Below, one piece after another: positions 46,118 through 55,533 of a DNA stretch of 64,000 nucleotides; position 1 is the first letter of the stretch; every line of letters begins with the position of its first letter. The stretch is from Gluconacetobacter diazotrophicus PA1 5 (GTDB taxonomy: Bacteria; Pseudomonadota; Alphaproteobacteria; Acetobacterales; Acetobacteraceae): NCBI RefSeq assembly GCF_000067045.1, contig NC_010125.1, positions 398,001-462,000 on the forward strand. Reading direction: 5' to 3'. The translations under genes and the position numbers were made by a program. The notes beneath the pieces were generated by a model. It did not search any database and was not told where the DNA came from. It was given only the letters and a program-made list of their open reading frames with translations.

Positions 46118-47320
46118 ATGAACGCGGTTTATCTGGACAACAACGCGACGACCCGCGTCGACCCGGCGGCCGTGTCCGCCATGCTGCCGTTCTTTACCGA
46201 GCAGTTCGGCAACGCATCGTCCATGCATGCGTTCGGCGCCGAGGTCGGGGGTGCCCTGCACACGGCGCGGCGGCAACTGCAGGCCCTGCTGGGCGCGGAA
46301 TTCGATCATGAGATCGTCTATACGGCCGGCGGCACGGAATCCGACAACACCGCCATCCTCTCGGCGCTGGAGACCCAGGCCGGGCGCAACGAAATCGTGA
46401 CCAGCGCGGTCGAGCATCCCGCCGTGCTGGCGCTGTGCGCCTGGCTGGAGAAGACGCGCGGGACCAGGGTGCATTATATCGGCGTCGATGCGCGCGGCCG
46501 GCTGGACATCGATGCCTATCGCCGTGCCCTGTCGCCGCGCACCGCGATCGCCTCGATCATGTGGGCCAATAACGAGACCGGGACGATCTTCCCGGTCGAA
46601 ACGCTGGCGGCCGTGGCGCATGAGGCCGGGGCGCTGTTTCATACCGACGCGGTGCAGGCGGTGGGCAAGATCCCCATGAACCTGCGGCATTCGGAAATCG
46701 ACATGCTGTCGCTCTCGGGGCACAAGCTGCATGCGCCCAAGGGGATTGGCGCGCTGTATGTGCGTCGGGGCGTACGCCTGCGTCCGCTGATTCGGGGCGG
46801 CCATCAGGAACGCGGCCGGCGCGCGGGCACCGAAAACGTACCGGGCATCATCGGCCTGGGCGTGGCGGCCGAACTGGCCCGCCATCACATCGACGAGGAA
46901 AATACCCGCGTGCGCGCCCTGCGGGACCGTCTGGAACAGGGGCTGCTGGAGCGGATCGGCAACGCCTGGGTCACGGGGGATACGGAAAACCGCCTGCCGA
47001 ATACGGCGAATGTCGCGTTCGAGTTCATCGAGGGCGAAGCCATCCTGCTGCTGATGAACAAGGCCGGGATCGCGGCGTCCTCGGGATCGGCCTGCACGTC
47101 GGGCTCGCTGGAGCCGTCGCATGTCCTTCGCGCGATGCACGTGCCCTATACCGCGGCACACGGCGCGATCCGCTTTTCGTTTTCGCGCGAAAATACGGAC
47201 GCGGATGTCGATCGCGTTCTGGACGTCATGCCGGGCATCATCGCCAAACTGCGTGAAATGTCCCCCTTCTGGGATGGCGCGGCCGCCGCGAAATCCGGCT
47301 TTGCACCGACTTATGCCTAG
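46118..47320 (+). CDS. nifS: Cysteine desulfurase NifS
   Basis: A 400-residue PLP enzyme releasing sulfur from cysteine for NifU. YLDNNATTRVDP opens the chain, Lys in LSGHKLHAPKGIG binds PLP and the catalytic Cys lies in SGSACTSGSLEPSHV. ATG 46118 is preceded by GAAGGAG. Confidence 0.96.
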   Translation: MNAVYLDNNATTRVDPAAVSAMLPFFTEQFGNASSMHAFGAEVGGALHTARRQLQALLGAEFDHEIVYTAGGTESDNTAILSALETQAGRNEIVTSAVEHPAVLALCAWLEKTRGTRVHYIGVDARGRLDIDAYRRALSPRTAIASIMWANNETGTIFPVETLAAVAHEAGALFHTDAVQAVGKIPMNLRHSEIDMLSLSGHKLHAPKGIGALYVRRGVRLRPLIRGGHQERGRRAGTENVPGIIGLGVAAELARHHIDEENTRVRALRDRLEQGLLERIGNAWVTGDTENRLPNTANVAFEFIEGEAILLLMNKAGIAASSGSACTSGSLEPSHVLRAMHVPYTAAHGAIRFSFSRENTDADVDRVLDVMPGIIAKLREMSPFWDGAAAAKSGFAPTYA

Positions 47321-47327
47321 GGCGATG

Positions 47328-47351
47328 CGCCGGGCCTGATGAAGCCCGGCG
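47328..47351 (+). repeat. Hairpin between nifS and nifV
   Basis: CGCCGGGC and GCCCGGCG pair perfectly around an 8-base loop. No T tract follows, so it is probably an mRNA-stability or attenuation element rather than a full terminator. Confidence 0.5.
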
Positions 47352-47367
47352 GTATGGAGGCTGTGCG

Positions 47368-48507
47368 ATGTCGGAAAACGCGCGTCTGCTGATCAGCGAC
47401 ACCACCCTGCGCGATGGAGAGCAGGCGCCGGGGGTGGCCTTTACCGCGTGGGAAAAGCTGGCCATCGCCGGCGCCCTCGACGCGGCCGGCGTGGATGAGA
47501 TCGAGGCCGGCGTTCCGGCCATGGGGGATGCCGAGATCGCCATGATCGCGGCGATCGGCGACGAGGTGGAACGCGCCCGCGTCATCCCCTGGTGTCGCAT
47601 GCGCGACGAAGACGTGCACGCGGCGCGGCGGACGGGGCTGGGCAGCGTGCACCTGTCCGTTTCGACCTCGGTCCGGCAGATCCAGGCGAAATACCGCATG
47701 TCGCCGCGTCGCACGCTGGACATGGCGCGCGACGTCGTCTCCCGCGCCAGGGATTACGGCCTGGCGGTGTCGGTGGGGGGCGAGGACGCCAGCCGGGCCG
47801 ATCCGGCCTATCTGGTCGATCTGCTGGGCGTGATCGCCGAGGCAGGGGCGTTCCGCTTCCGCTTCGCCGATACGCTGGGCGTGATGGACCCGTTCGGCGT
47901 GCACGAGGTCATGCGGTATCTCTGCCAGTCCAGCCCGCTTCAGCTTGAATTTCACGGCCATGACGATCTGGGCCTGGCAACGGCCAATACGCTGGCCGCC
48001 GTGCGGGCCGGCGCGGCGTGCGCCAGTGTCACCGTCCTGGGACTGGGCGAACGCGCGGGCAACGCCCCGCTGGAGGAAGTGGTGGCGGGGGTATATCGCC
48101 TGCTGGGCCGTCCGGCGGGCGTGAAGCTGGACAGCCTGCCCGGGCTTGCCACCCTGGTCTCGCGCGCCGCCGTGCGTGATATCCCGCCCGACAAGGCGAT
48201 CGTCGGCGACGCGGTCTTTCGTCATGAATCGGGCATCCATGTCTCGGGCCTGCTGCGTGACGCCGCGACGTATGAGGCACTGGACCCCGTGCAGTTCGGC
48301 CGCCAGCGCGAAATCGTGCTGGGCAAGCATTCCGGCCGGGCCGCGGTACGGCACGCGCTGGCGGCGCTGGGCCTGGATGCCGACGAAACCGTCATCGCGG
48401 CCACGCTTGCCGCCGTGCGCGCGCGTGCCTCCGCCGCCAAGCGCACGGTGGCGCTGGCCGAACTGGCCGAAATGCATGCGGGCCTGATGGCAGGCGTGTC
48501 GAAATAA
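47368..48507 (+). CDS. nifV: Homocitrate synthase NifV
   Basis: A 379-residue enzyme condensing acetyl-CoA and 2-oxoglutarate to homocitrate, the organic part of FeMo-cofactor. SDTTLRDGEQAPGVAF is the catalytic start, LEFHGHDDLGLATANTLAAVRAGA is the metal-binding HxH region and GERAGNAPLEEV is typical. Full length. 19 bp before nifW. Confidence 0.96.
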   Translation: MSENARLLISDTTLRDGEQAPGVAFTAWEKLAIAGALDAAGVDEIEAGVPAMGDAEIAMIAAIGDEVERARVIPWCRMRDEDVHAARRTGLGSVHLSVSTSVRQIQAKYRMSPRRTLDMARDVVSRARDYGLAVSVGGEDASRADPAYLVDLLGVIAEAGAFRFRFADTLGVMDPFGVHEVMRYLCQSSPLQLEFHGHDDLGLATANTLAAVRAGAACASVTVLGLGERAGNAPLEEVVAGVYRLLGRPAGVKLDSLPGLATLVSRAAVRDIPPDKAIVGDAVFRHESGIHVSGLLRDAATYEALDPVQFGRQREIVLGKHSGRAAVRHALAALGLDADETVIAATLAAVRARASAAKRTVALAELAEMHAGLMAGVSK

Positions 48508-48526
48508 GACATCGGGGAACCACGAA

Positions 48527-48850
48527 ATGATGGGCATTCTGGACGAACTGCGCGGCCTGTCGGCCGCCGAGGACTTTTTCCGCACGCTGGGCGTCAAGTA
48601 CGACGCCGAGGTGCTCAATGTCGCCCGCCTGCATATCCTGCGCCGCATGGGCACCTACCTGTCCCAGGCGGAACTGGAACCGGACGAGGACGCGGCGCGT
48701 GCCCAGTGCCGCGCGCAATTGCAGCGCGCGTACGACGATTTCACGCGTTCGACCCCGATTGCCGAGCGTGTCTTCAAGGTCCACCGGGACGCGGTGCGGC
48801 CATCGGGTGGGTTCGTCAGCCTGTCGGAGTTGACACAGGACGGGACGTGA
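48527..48850 (+). CDS. nifW: Nitrogenase-stabilizing protein NifW
   Basis: A 107-residue NifW protecting the MoFe protein from oxygen. ELRGLSAAEDFFRTLGVKYD and DFTRSTPIAERVFKVH are the family motifs. Its 3' end contains the NifA site used by the fix operon. Confidence 0.94.
   Translation: MMGILDELRGLSAAEDFFRTLGVKYDAEVLNVARLHILRRMGTYLSQAELEPDEDAARAQCRAQLQRAYDDFTRSTPIAERVFKVHRDAVRPSGGFVSLSELTQDGT
48822..48837 (+). promoter_or_regulatory. NifA upstream activator site for fixA
   Basis: TGTCGGAGTTGACACA is an exact TGT-N10-ACA site inside the end of nifW, 107 bp before the -24 element of the fixA promoter. Confidence 0.8.
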
Positions 48851-48943
48851 ACCCGACGCGGAGATGTCGGACCAGGGGCCAGAGCGGGTGCCGGACGGGG
48901 AATTTTTCACGGTTGAGGGAATTTTCGCCCCGTTTGGCCTCGC

Positions 48944-48958
48944 TGGTACGCCTCTTGC
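48944..48958 (+). promoter_or_regulatory. Sigma-54 promoter of fixABCX
   Basis: TGGTACGCCTCTTGC has the GG and GC of the -24/-12 class with one change from TGGC. It lies 45 bp before the fixA start and has a NifA site upstream. Confidence 0.85.
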
Positions 48959-49002
48959 GACCCGTGGAAACATGACATCCTGCATGTCGATGGAGGCGCG
49001 GA

Positions 49003-49857
49003 ATGCAAATCTTTGTCTGTATCAAACAGGTTCCGGACAGCGGACAGATCCGCGTCCATCCGGTCACCAACACGATCATGCGCCAGGGGGTGCCGACGAT
49101 CATCAACCCCTACGACCTGTTCGGGCTGGAAGAGGCGCTGCGCCTGCGCGACCGGTTCGGCGGCCAGGTCACGGTCATGACCATGGGGCCGCCGATGGCC
49201 GTCGAAAGCCTGCGCAAGGCGATGACCTTCGGCGCGGACCGTGCCGTGCTGCTGACCGACCGGATTTTCGCCGGCTCGGACACGCTGGCCACCAGCTACG
49301 CGCTGGCGCAGCTGATCCGCAAGGCCGGTGAAACCTGGGGCGAGCCGGATATCGTCTTCTGCGGCAAGCAGACGATCGACGGCGATACCGCGCAGGTGGG
49401 TCCCGGCATCGCCCGTCGCCTGGGCCTGTCGCAGTTGACCTATGTGTCCGGTATCGATGACCTGGACATGGTGGACCGCAAGATCCTGGTCCGCCGCCGC
49501 GGGGACCATGGGGTGCAGGTCCTGCGCTCGGTGATGCCGGTCATGATCACGATGATGGAAGGCAGCAACGAAATCCGGCGTGGAACCCAGGCTGACGCCC
49601 TGCGCGCCGCCCAGGCGGAAATCGTCCAGTGGAACGGCGCCGCCGCCGGCATCGAGGATACGGCGATGTGCGGGCTCCGCGGGTCGCCGACCGTGGTGAA
49701 GAAGGTCTTCGCCCCCACGGCCCGGGCCGAAAAGGCCGAGAAGATCGCGACCGGAACCGAAACGCCGGCCGCGCTGGCCGAAACGCTGATCGACGCCATC
49801 TTCACCCGCCAGCCCGTGCTGCAGGCCGATCTGCTGCAGCAGGCCGCCACGCACTGA
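49003..49857 (+). CDS. fixA: Electron transfer flavoprotein beta subunit FixA
   Basis: A 284-residue ETF-beta protein. It starts [20 protein letters not shown] and has [18 protein letters not shown] and [24 protein letters not shown]. FixABCX bifurcates electrons from NADH to quinone and to ferredoxin or flavodoxin for nitrogenase. The gene appears intact. Confidence 0.95.
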   Translation: MQIFVCIKQVPDSGQIRVHPVTNTIMRQGVPTIINPYDLFGLEEALRLRDRFGGQVTVMTMGPPMAVESLRKAMTFGADRAVLLTDRIFAGSDTLATSYALAQLIRKAGETWGEPDIVFCGKQTIDGDTAQVGPGIARRLGLSQLTYVSGIDDLDMVDRKILVRRRGDHGVQVLRSVMPVMITMMEGSNEIRRGTQADALRAAQAEIVQWNGAAAGIEDTAMCGLRGSPTVVKKVFAPTARAEKAEKIATGTETPAALAETLIDAIFTRQPVLQADLLQQAATH

Positions 49858-49870
49858 AGGAGACAGGGCC

Positions 49871-50965
49871 ATGAACGCCAAACCGACGGGCGGGGCACCG
49901 GGCGGCCGCGCCAATATGAAGAAGGAATTGTCGGAGCGCTTCCAGCGCTACCGCCATGTCTGGGTCTTCGTCGAATTCGAGCACGGAAAGATCCATCCCG
50001 TCTCGCTGGAACTGCTGGGCGAGGGACGCAAGCTGGCCGACCAGTTGCAGGTCGAACTGGCCGGAATCGTGCTGGGCAGCGGCCGGGCCGAACTGGACGA
50101 GGCGGCAAGGGCGGCGTTTTCGTATGGCGCCGACGTCGTCTACCTGGCCGACGATCCGGTCCTGGCCAACTACCGCAACGAACCCTACACCCAGGTCATG
50201 ACCGCGCTGGTCAATGCCTATGAACCGGAAATCGTCCCTTCTGGGCGCCACGGTCCTGGGCCGCGACCTGGCCGGCGCCGTCGCGACGACGCTAAGACCG
50301 GCCTGACGGCGGACTGCACCGAACTCGCGATCGACGGCGAACGGTCGCTGGCGGCCACGCGCCCGACATTCGGCGGGTCGCTGCTGTGCACGATCCACAC
50401 GCTGAACTATCGCCCGCAGATGGCCACCGTCCGTCCGCGCGTCATGGCGATGCCCGAGGCCCAGCCGGGCCGCACGGGCCGCATCGTGGAATTCAAGGTC
50501 GACGTGGCCGAGGACAGCATCATCACCAAGGTGCTGGATTTCCTGCCCGATACGGCCAACGAGGCCGAGCAGATGGCCTTCGCCGACATCGTCGTCGCGG
50601 GCGGCATGGGCCTGCGCAGTGCCGAGAACCTGGGGCTGGTGCGCGATCTCGCGGCCGTGCTGGGCGGGGACTGGGGCGGGTCGCGCCCGCTGGTGCAGAA
50701 GGGGTGGATTCCCTCGGACCGGCAGATCGGGCAGACCGGCAAGACGATCCGCCCGCGCCTGTATATCGCGGCGGGCATTTCCGGCGCGATCCAGCATCGC
50801 GTGGGGGTCGAGGGCGCGGACCTGATCGTCGCGATCAATACCGATCCCAACGCACCGATCTTCGATTTTGCCCATGTCGGGATCGTGGCCGATGCGATCA
50901 CCCTTCTGCCGGCGCTGACCGAGGCTTTCGGACGGCGCCTGTCGGTCAACCGGATGGCGAGCTGA
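49871..50965 (+). CDS. fixB: Electron transfer flavoprotein alpha subunit FixB, with internal frameshift pair
   Basis: A 364-residue ETF-alpha. The FAD domain has [31 protein letters not shown] and the open frame is uninterrupted. Residues 123-141 (Pro/Arg-rich) do not match ETF-alpha; shifting one base gives [19 protein letters not shown], the conserved sequence. This implies one extra C near 50236-50238 and one missing base near 50293. The 19 residues encoded between them are therefore wrong as read. Either the pair is a sequencing error or FixB is impaired. Confidence 0.93.
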   Translation: MNAKPTGGAPGGRANMKKELSERFQRYRHVWVFVEFEHGKIHPVSLELLGEGRKLADQLQVELAGIVLGSGRAELDEAARAAFSYGADVVYLADDPVLANYRNEPYTQVMTALVNAYEPEIVPSGRHGPGPRPGRRRRDDAKTGLTADCTELAIDGERSLAATRPTFGGSLLCTIHTLNYRPQMATVRPRVMAMPEAQPGRTGRIVEFKVDVAEDSIITKVLDFLPDTANEAEQMAFADIVVAGGMGLRSAENLGLVRDLAAVLGGDWGGSRPLVQKGWIPSDRQIGQTGKTIRPRLYIAAGISGAIQHRVGVEGADLIVAINTDPNAPIFDFAHVGIVADAITLLPALTEAFGRRLSVNRMAS

Positions 50966-50975
50966 GGACAGCATA

Positions 50976-52256
50976 ATGACACAGCACCAATTCGACGCCA
51001 TCGTCGTGGGGGCCGGCCCGTCGGGGAACGCGGCGGCCTATACGATGGCGCAGCGCGGCCTGCGCGTCCTGCAGATCGAGCGCGGGGAATATGCGGGATC
51101 GAAGAACGTCCAGGGGGCGATCCTGTATTCCGACGCGCTGGAACGCATCATTCCCGATTTCCGGGAAGACGCGCCGCTGGAACGTCACGTGATCGAACAG
51201 CGGATCTGGATGATGGACGATGCCGGGCATACCGGCATGCATCATCGCAGCGACGATTATAACGAGGAAAGCCCCAACCGTTATACGATCATCCGCGCCC
51301 AGTTCGACAAATGGTTCAACCGCCGCGTGCGGGATGCCGGGGTGACGGTGCTGTATGAAACCACCGTGACCCGGCTGATCACCGATGCGCGCAAGCGCGT
51401 CGTCGGCGTGCAGACCGATCGCGACGGCAACGGCATCTTCGCCGATGTGGTCGTCCTGGCCGAAGGCGTGAACGGCCTGGTCGGCCTGCGGTCCGGGCTG
51501 CGTGACGAATTGCGGCCCGAGAACGTGGCCCTGGCGGTCAAGGAAATGCATTTCCTGCCGCAGGAGGTGATCGACGCGCGTTTCAACCTCAAGGGCGAGG
51601 AAGGCGTGGTGATCGAGGCCATGGGCACCGTGACCGACGGCATGGTGGGCACGGCGTTCCTGTATACCAACCGCGAATCCATCTCGGTCGGGATCGGCTG
51701 CCTGGTCAGCGAATTCGCCAGGAGCGGCGCCGCGACGCCGCATGGCCTGCTGGACCGCTTCAAGGCGCACCCCAGCATCCGTCCCCTGCTGGAAGGATCG
51801 GAAATCAAGGAATACGCCGCCCACCTGATCCCCGAGGGCGGATATCGCGCCGTCCCCGAACTGGTGGGTGACGGGTGGATCGTCGCGGGCGATGCCGGGC
51901 ATTTCGTGAATGCCGTGCACCGGGAAGGATCGAATCTCGCGATGACGACCGGTCGCATGGCCGGCGAGGTCGTTGCCAATATCCTGACGAGCGGCCTTTC
52001 GTGCTCCGCGACGAACCTGGGGGCCTACAAGACGCTCCTGAAGGAATCCTTCGTGATGAAGGACCTGAAGAAATACCGGAACGTGCCGAAAATGCTGGAA
52101 GAAGGCGGGTACAACATCATGAATCTGTATCCGCGCCTGGTGAACCGCGCGGCACAGACGTGGTTCCGCGTGGACGGCGTGGACAAGAAGGCCAAGGAAT
52201 CTGAAATTCTGAAGAATGCATGGCGCGCGCACAGGTGTCGCGGGCCTGCTGGGTGA
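50976..52256 (+). CDS. fixC: FixC flavoprotein dehydrogenase, C-terminus frameshifted
   Basis: A 426-residue FAD protein related to ETF-quinone oxidoreductase. [19 protein letters not shown] binds FAD, and [19 protein letters not shown] is typical. As read it ends RCRGPAG at 52256. The conserved tail continues in a second frame ([13 protein letters not shown]) and then a third (KLARAWR), finishing at 52288 in ATGA overlap with fixX. Two small indels, one in a CG repeat near 52213-52220 and one near 52262, explain this. The last residues are therefore uncertain. Confidence 0.92.
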   Translation: MTQHQFDAIVVGAGPSGNAAAYTMAQRGLRVLQIERGEYAGSKNVQGAILYSDALERIIPDFREDAPLERHVIEQRIWMMDDAGHTGMHHRSDDYNEESPNRYTIIRAQFDKWFNRRVRDAGVTVLYETTVTRLITDARKRVVGVQTDRDGNGIFADVVVLAEGVNGLVGLRSGLRDELRPENVALAVKEMHFLPQEVIDARFNLKGEEGVVIEAMGTVTDGMVGTAFLYTNRESISVGIGCLVSEFARSGAATPHGLLDRFKAHPSIRPLLEGSEIKEYAAHLIPEGGYRAVPELVGDGWIVAGDAGHFVNAVHREGSNLAMTTGRMAGEVVANILTSGLSCSATNLGAYKTLLKESFVMKDLKKYRNVPKMLEEGGYNIMNLYPRLVNRAAQTWFRVDGVDKKAKESEILKNAWRAHRCRGPAG

Positions 52257-52284
52257 CGCAATTCAAACTGGCGAGGGCATGGCG

Positions 52285-52569
52285 ATGAGCGATCGGGTCG
52301 AAGACCGTCTGTTCCAGAACAGGTATGTCGTGGATGTCGGGCGGCCGCATATTACCGTCCGTCCGCATGAAACCCCGTCGCAGGCGCTCCTGGTCATGAC
52401 GCGCATCTGTCCCGCCGGCTGTTACAGCCAGAATGAACAGGGACAGGTGGAAGTCGCCGCCGACGGGTGCATGGAATGCGGGACGTGTCGCGTCGTGTGC
52501 TCCAAGACGGGCGATATCGAATGGCAGTATCCGCGTGGTGGATACGGTGTCCTTTTCAAGTTCGGTTAA
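52285..52569 (+). CDS. fixX: Ferredoxin-like protein FixX
   Basis: A 94-residue ferredoxin-like partner of FixC. Cysteines lie in RICPAGCYS and [14 protein letters not shown] 52285 ([17 protein letters not shown]) matches FixX starts; the frame upstream is the shifted end of fixC. It completes FixABCX and overlaps modD. Confidence 0.93.
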   Translation: MSDRVEDRLFQNRYVVDVGRPHITVRPHETPSQALLVMTRICPAGCYSQNEQGQVEVAADGCMECGTCRVVCSKTGDIEWQYPRGGYGVLFKFG

Positions 52570-53428
52570 CGGGCTGCCGCCTCTGCCGGCGACGCTGATC
52601 GATGCGTTGCTGGCCGAGGACGTGCCCTTTGGCGACCTGACGACACGGGCGCTGGGCATCGGCGGGCAGCCCGGCCTCATGAATTTCTCCGCCCGGGACG
52701 AACAGGTCGTCTGCGGAAGCGAGGAAGCCGCCGCCATACTGACCCGGCTGGGTGCGACGGTGGACGTGCTGCGCTCCAGCGGCGGCCGGGTCACGCCGGG
52801 CACGCCCCTGCTGCGGGCCACGGGCCCGGCGGGGGCGCTCCATATGGGGTGGAAGACCGCCCAGACGCTGATGGAATGGGCGGCCGGCATCGCCACCGCC
52901 ACGAACGCCATCGTCCTGGCCGCCGCATCCGGCGGGGCGGCGGCTGGAACGGTCGCGGTCGCCTGTACGCGAAAGGCGCCGCCGTTGACGCGGGCGCTGG
53001 CGATGCGGGCGGTGGTGGCCGGCGGCGGGGTGATGCATCGCGTCGGCCTGTCCGACACCATCCTGGTATTTCCCGAACACCTGGCCTTCATGGACCCGCA
53101 TGACGGCCTGGCTCAGGCGGTCCAGACGCTGCGCCGCACCGCGCCGGAACGGCGGATCGTCATCGAGGTCACCAGCCCGGACCAGGCCATCGCGGCCGCA
53201 CGGGCCGGGGCGGACATCCTGCAGATGGAGAAATTTCCCGTCCGGGACGTCGCGCGACTGGCCGAACGGCTGAAGGCACTTTCCCTCTGCCCACGTCTGG
53301 CCGCGGCCGGGGGCATCAATGCCCGCAACGTCGCGGACTACGTCGCGGCGGGCGCGGACCTTGTCGTGACCTCGGCACCGTATACCGCGCCGCCCTGTGA
53401 CGTGCAGGTCGAACTGAAGGCGCGATAG
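52547..53428 (+). CDS. modD: ModD, nicotinate-nucleotide pyrophosphorylase-like
   Basis: A 293-residue protein related to quinolinate phosphoribosyltransferase (NadC) and recognised as ModD of molybdenum operons. [35 protein letters not shown], and [19 protein letters not shown] are typical. Its exact reaction is not established. The start is GTG 52547 or GTG 52535, both inside the 3' end of fixX, implying coupling. It stands far from modABC, at the end of the fix operon. Confidence 0.86.
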   Translation: MSFSSSVNGLPPLPATLIDALLAEDVPFGDLTTRALGIGGQPGLMNFSARDEQVVCGSEEAAAILTRLGATVDVLRSSGGRVTPGTPLLRATGPAGALHMGWKTAQTLMEWAAGIATATNAIVLAAASGGAAAGTVAVACTRKAPPLTRALAMRAVVAGGGVMHRVGLSDTILVFPEHLAFMDPHDGLAQAVQTLRRTAPERRIVIEVTSPDQAIAAARAGADILQMEKFPVRDVARLAERLKALSLCPRLAAAGGINARNVADYVAAGADLVVTSAPYTAPPCDVQVELKAR

Positions 53429-53801
53429 CAGGCCCGGCGCACGGTCCCCGAGCGACCGGAAGCGCCGGGCGATTCCCATGCGCATCCAGCTCCCTATCTT
53501 GCGTATCGAGAAGCCTCCGATCCGGGGCCGCCGACGGCTTGTACCGCCGCCGGGACAGGGCCAGCCGTTCAGGCGGGGCCGGACAGCGCGCATAAAATAA
53601 CCTTTACATGAAACGTCTCAGGTATTGCCCTGTTATCCATCTGGCAATGTATCGGACCTAAGACACTCTTCATGCTGCGATCCAGGACAGATTGATCTAC
53701 ATCATGCATGCGGCCCAGGTGGTTTGTGTATGAATAATGAATACGGAACTGATACGGAATAATGTAACTATAACAAATACAAGCCGGTGGGAGTTGATGA
53801 A
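53429..53801. other. Gap between modD and chemotaxis gene
   Basis: These 373 bases hold a terminator hairpin (53432-53470) and then an AT-rich stretch with TACGGAA-CTGA-TACGGAA repeats near 53743-53760, probably the promoter of the chemotaxis gene. No other gene was seen. Confidence 0.5.
53432..53470 (+). terminator. Compound hairpin after modD
   Basis: GCCCGGCGC and GCGCCGGGC pair, with an inner CGGTC/GACCG stem, just after the modD stop. It probably ends the fixABCX-modD transcript. It has no T tract. Confidence 0.65.
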
Positions 53802-55397
53802 GTGACGAAAGAATCACAGATTGTCGAACGCCTTAGCTTCATGAATCTGGACTCCACCGCGCAACAGAATATCAAAAATGCCAAGCCAATTCTGATGAAG
53901 GCCCTTCCAGGGGCGCTGGATACATTTTACGATCAGGCGCGCACGTTCCCCCATACCGCCCAATTCTTCCATAACGCGAATCTGATCGCCTCGGCGAAGA
54001 ATCGTCAACTTGGCCATTGGGATTACATATCCAGCGGTGAATTCAATCAGGATTACGTCAAGGCCGTCACCACGATCGGGCAGACGCATGCGCGGATCGG
54101 GCTGGAGCCGCGCTGGTATATCGGGGGCTATGCCCTGGTTCTCGAATCCCTGATCGCGGCGATCGTCGAGGCGCGCTGGCCGAGGGGAATCCTGGGGGCC
54201 GGGCGGTCATCGGCCAGACAGGTGACGGCGGAACTGAGCGCCGTCGTCAAGGCCACCATGCTCGATATGGATTTCGCGATTTCCGTCTATCTCGATGCGC
54301 TGGAGACGGCGCGCCAGGCGTCGGAGGCGCGTGCCAGGGCGACCAACGACGCCGTCATGAAAGCGGTCGGCGAGGCCCTGGGCAGGATCGCGCAAGGCGA
54401 CCTGACCCATCGCATCGGCGACGACATGCCCGAGGAATACAGGCAGTTGCGCGACGACTTCAACCTCGCCATCGCGCAATTGTCCGAAACGCTGTCCCAG
54501 GTCCAGGGCACGGCCGAGACGATCAGCCGGGGCGCGGATGAAATCGCGAATGCCGCCGACGACCTGTCGCAGCGGACCGAAAGACAGGCGGCCAGCATCC
54601 AGCAGACGGCGGCGGCCCTCGACCAGATCACCGCGTCGGTGACCCGGACGGCCGGCGGCACAAAGCGGGCCAGCGGGGCGGTCAACGCGGCCAAGGCGGA
54701 CACCCGGCATTCGGGCACGGTGGTGGACCAGGCCATCCTCGCGATGAGCGAAATCGAGAAATCGTCGAACCAGATCGCCCGGATCAACGGAATCATCTAC
54801 GACATCGCATTCCAGACCAATCTGCTGGCCCTGAACGCGGGGGTCGAGGCCGCCCGTGCCGGCGACCAGGGCCGTGGCTTCGCGGTCGTCGCGCAGGAGG
54901 TACGCGCCCTGGCGCAACGGTCGTCCGAGGCCGCCAGGGAAATCAAGGCCCTGATCCTGGCCTCGGCACAGCATGTGAATCACGGCGTCGGCCTGGTGGA
55001 CGAGACCGGCAAGGCGCTGAAGGCCATCATGGCCAAGGTCACCGAAATCGACGACCTGGTGGGCGAAATCGCCTCCTCGACCCAGGAGCAGGCGGCCGGA
55101 CTCAGCCAGGTGAACATCGCCGTGAACCAGGTGGACCAGGTCGTGCAGCAGAATGCGGCGATGGTCGAGGAAACCACCGCCGCCACGCGGTCCCTCAAGG
55201 GTGAAACCGAGGAACTGGCTGCCCTGGTCGGACGCTTCGCGGTCGATGACGGGCAGGATCAAAGCCGGACCATGGCCCGACCCGATGCGCCTGCAAGCCG
55301 ACAGGCGGTGTCCCAGCTTCAGGCCCTGGCCGACAGGATTTCCGCCAGCTTTGCCCGCAGGCCGCGATACAGCGACGGCCCCCGGGAAGAAGTCTGA
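53802..55397 (+). CDS. Globin-coupled methyl-accepting chemotaxis protein
   Basis: A 531-residue soluble receptor. The N-terminal protoglobin domain (about 1-180) has proximal His96 in QTHARIGLEPRWYIGGY, so it should sense oxygen or gas through haem. A HAMP-like segment (ALGRIAQGDLTHRI) leads to the signalling domain with the hairpin NGIIYDIAFQTNLLALNAGVEAARAG. No membrane helices are present. The start is GTG 53802 with GGTGGGAG upstream; GTG 53787 is less likely. It may steer cells to oxygen levels suiting nitrogenase. Confidence 0.93.
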   Translation: MTKESQIVERLSFMNLDSTAQQNIKNAKPILMKALPGALDTFYDQARTFPHTAQFFHNANLIASAKNRQLGHWDYISSGEFNQDYVKAVTTIGQTHARIGLEPRWYIGGYALVLESLIAAIVEARWPRGILGAGRSSARQVTAELSAVVKATMLDMDFAISVYLDALETARQASEARARATNDAVMKAVGEALGRIAQGDLTHRIGDDMPEEYRQLRDDFNLAIAQLSETLSQVQGTAETISRGADEIANAADDLSQRTERQAASIQQTAAALDQITASVTRTAGGTKRASGAVNAAKADTRHSGTVVDQAILAMSEIEKSSNQIARINGIIYDIAFQTNLLALNAGVEAARAGDQGRGFAVVAQEVRALAQRSSEAAREIKALILASAQHVNHGVGLVDETGKALKAIMAKVTEIDDLVGEIASSTQEQAAGLSQVNIAVNQVDQVVQQNAAMVEETTAATRSLKGETEELAALVGRFAVDDGQDQSRTMARPDAPASRQAVSQLQALADRISASFARRPRYSDGPREEV

Positions 55398-55422
55398 GGG
55401 TATCCGGGACAGGCCGGGCGGC

Positions 55423-55515
55423 GTTTCCAGGACCGGGTCGCAGTGCGATGCTTGATGAGGCGCGCGTCCGTGACTACGTGATTTCCCATGCCGGTTCTGT
55501 GCCGGTCCTGGAAAC
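55423..55515. repeat. 14-bp inverted repeat between chemotaxis and AKR genes
   Basis: GTTTCCAGGACCGG (55423-55436) and CCGGTCCTGGAAAC (55502-55515) are perfect complements, 65 bp apart. They may form a long-loop hairpin or mark a small inserted element. The role is unknown. Confidence 0.6.
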
Positions 55516-55533
55516 AGTCGGGGAAGACGCATC

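Noticed and set aside
52216-52284. Upstream ATG extending fixX by 23 codons
   Set aside because: The extra residues ([13 protein letters not shown]) are the displaced C-terminus of FixC, so the extension comes from the frameshift.
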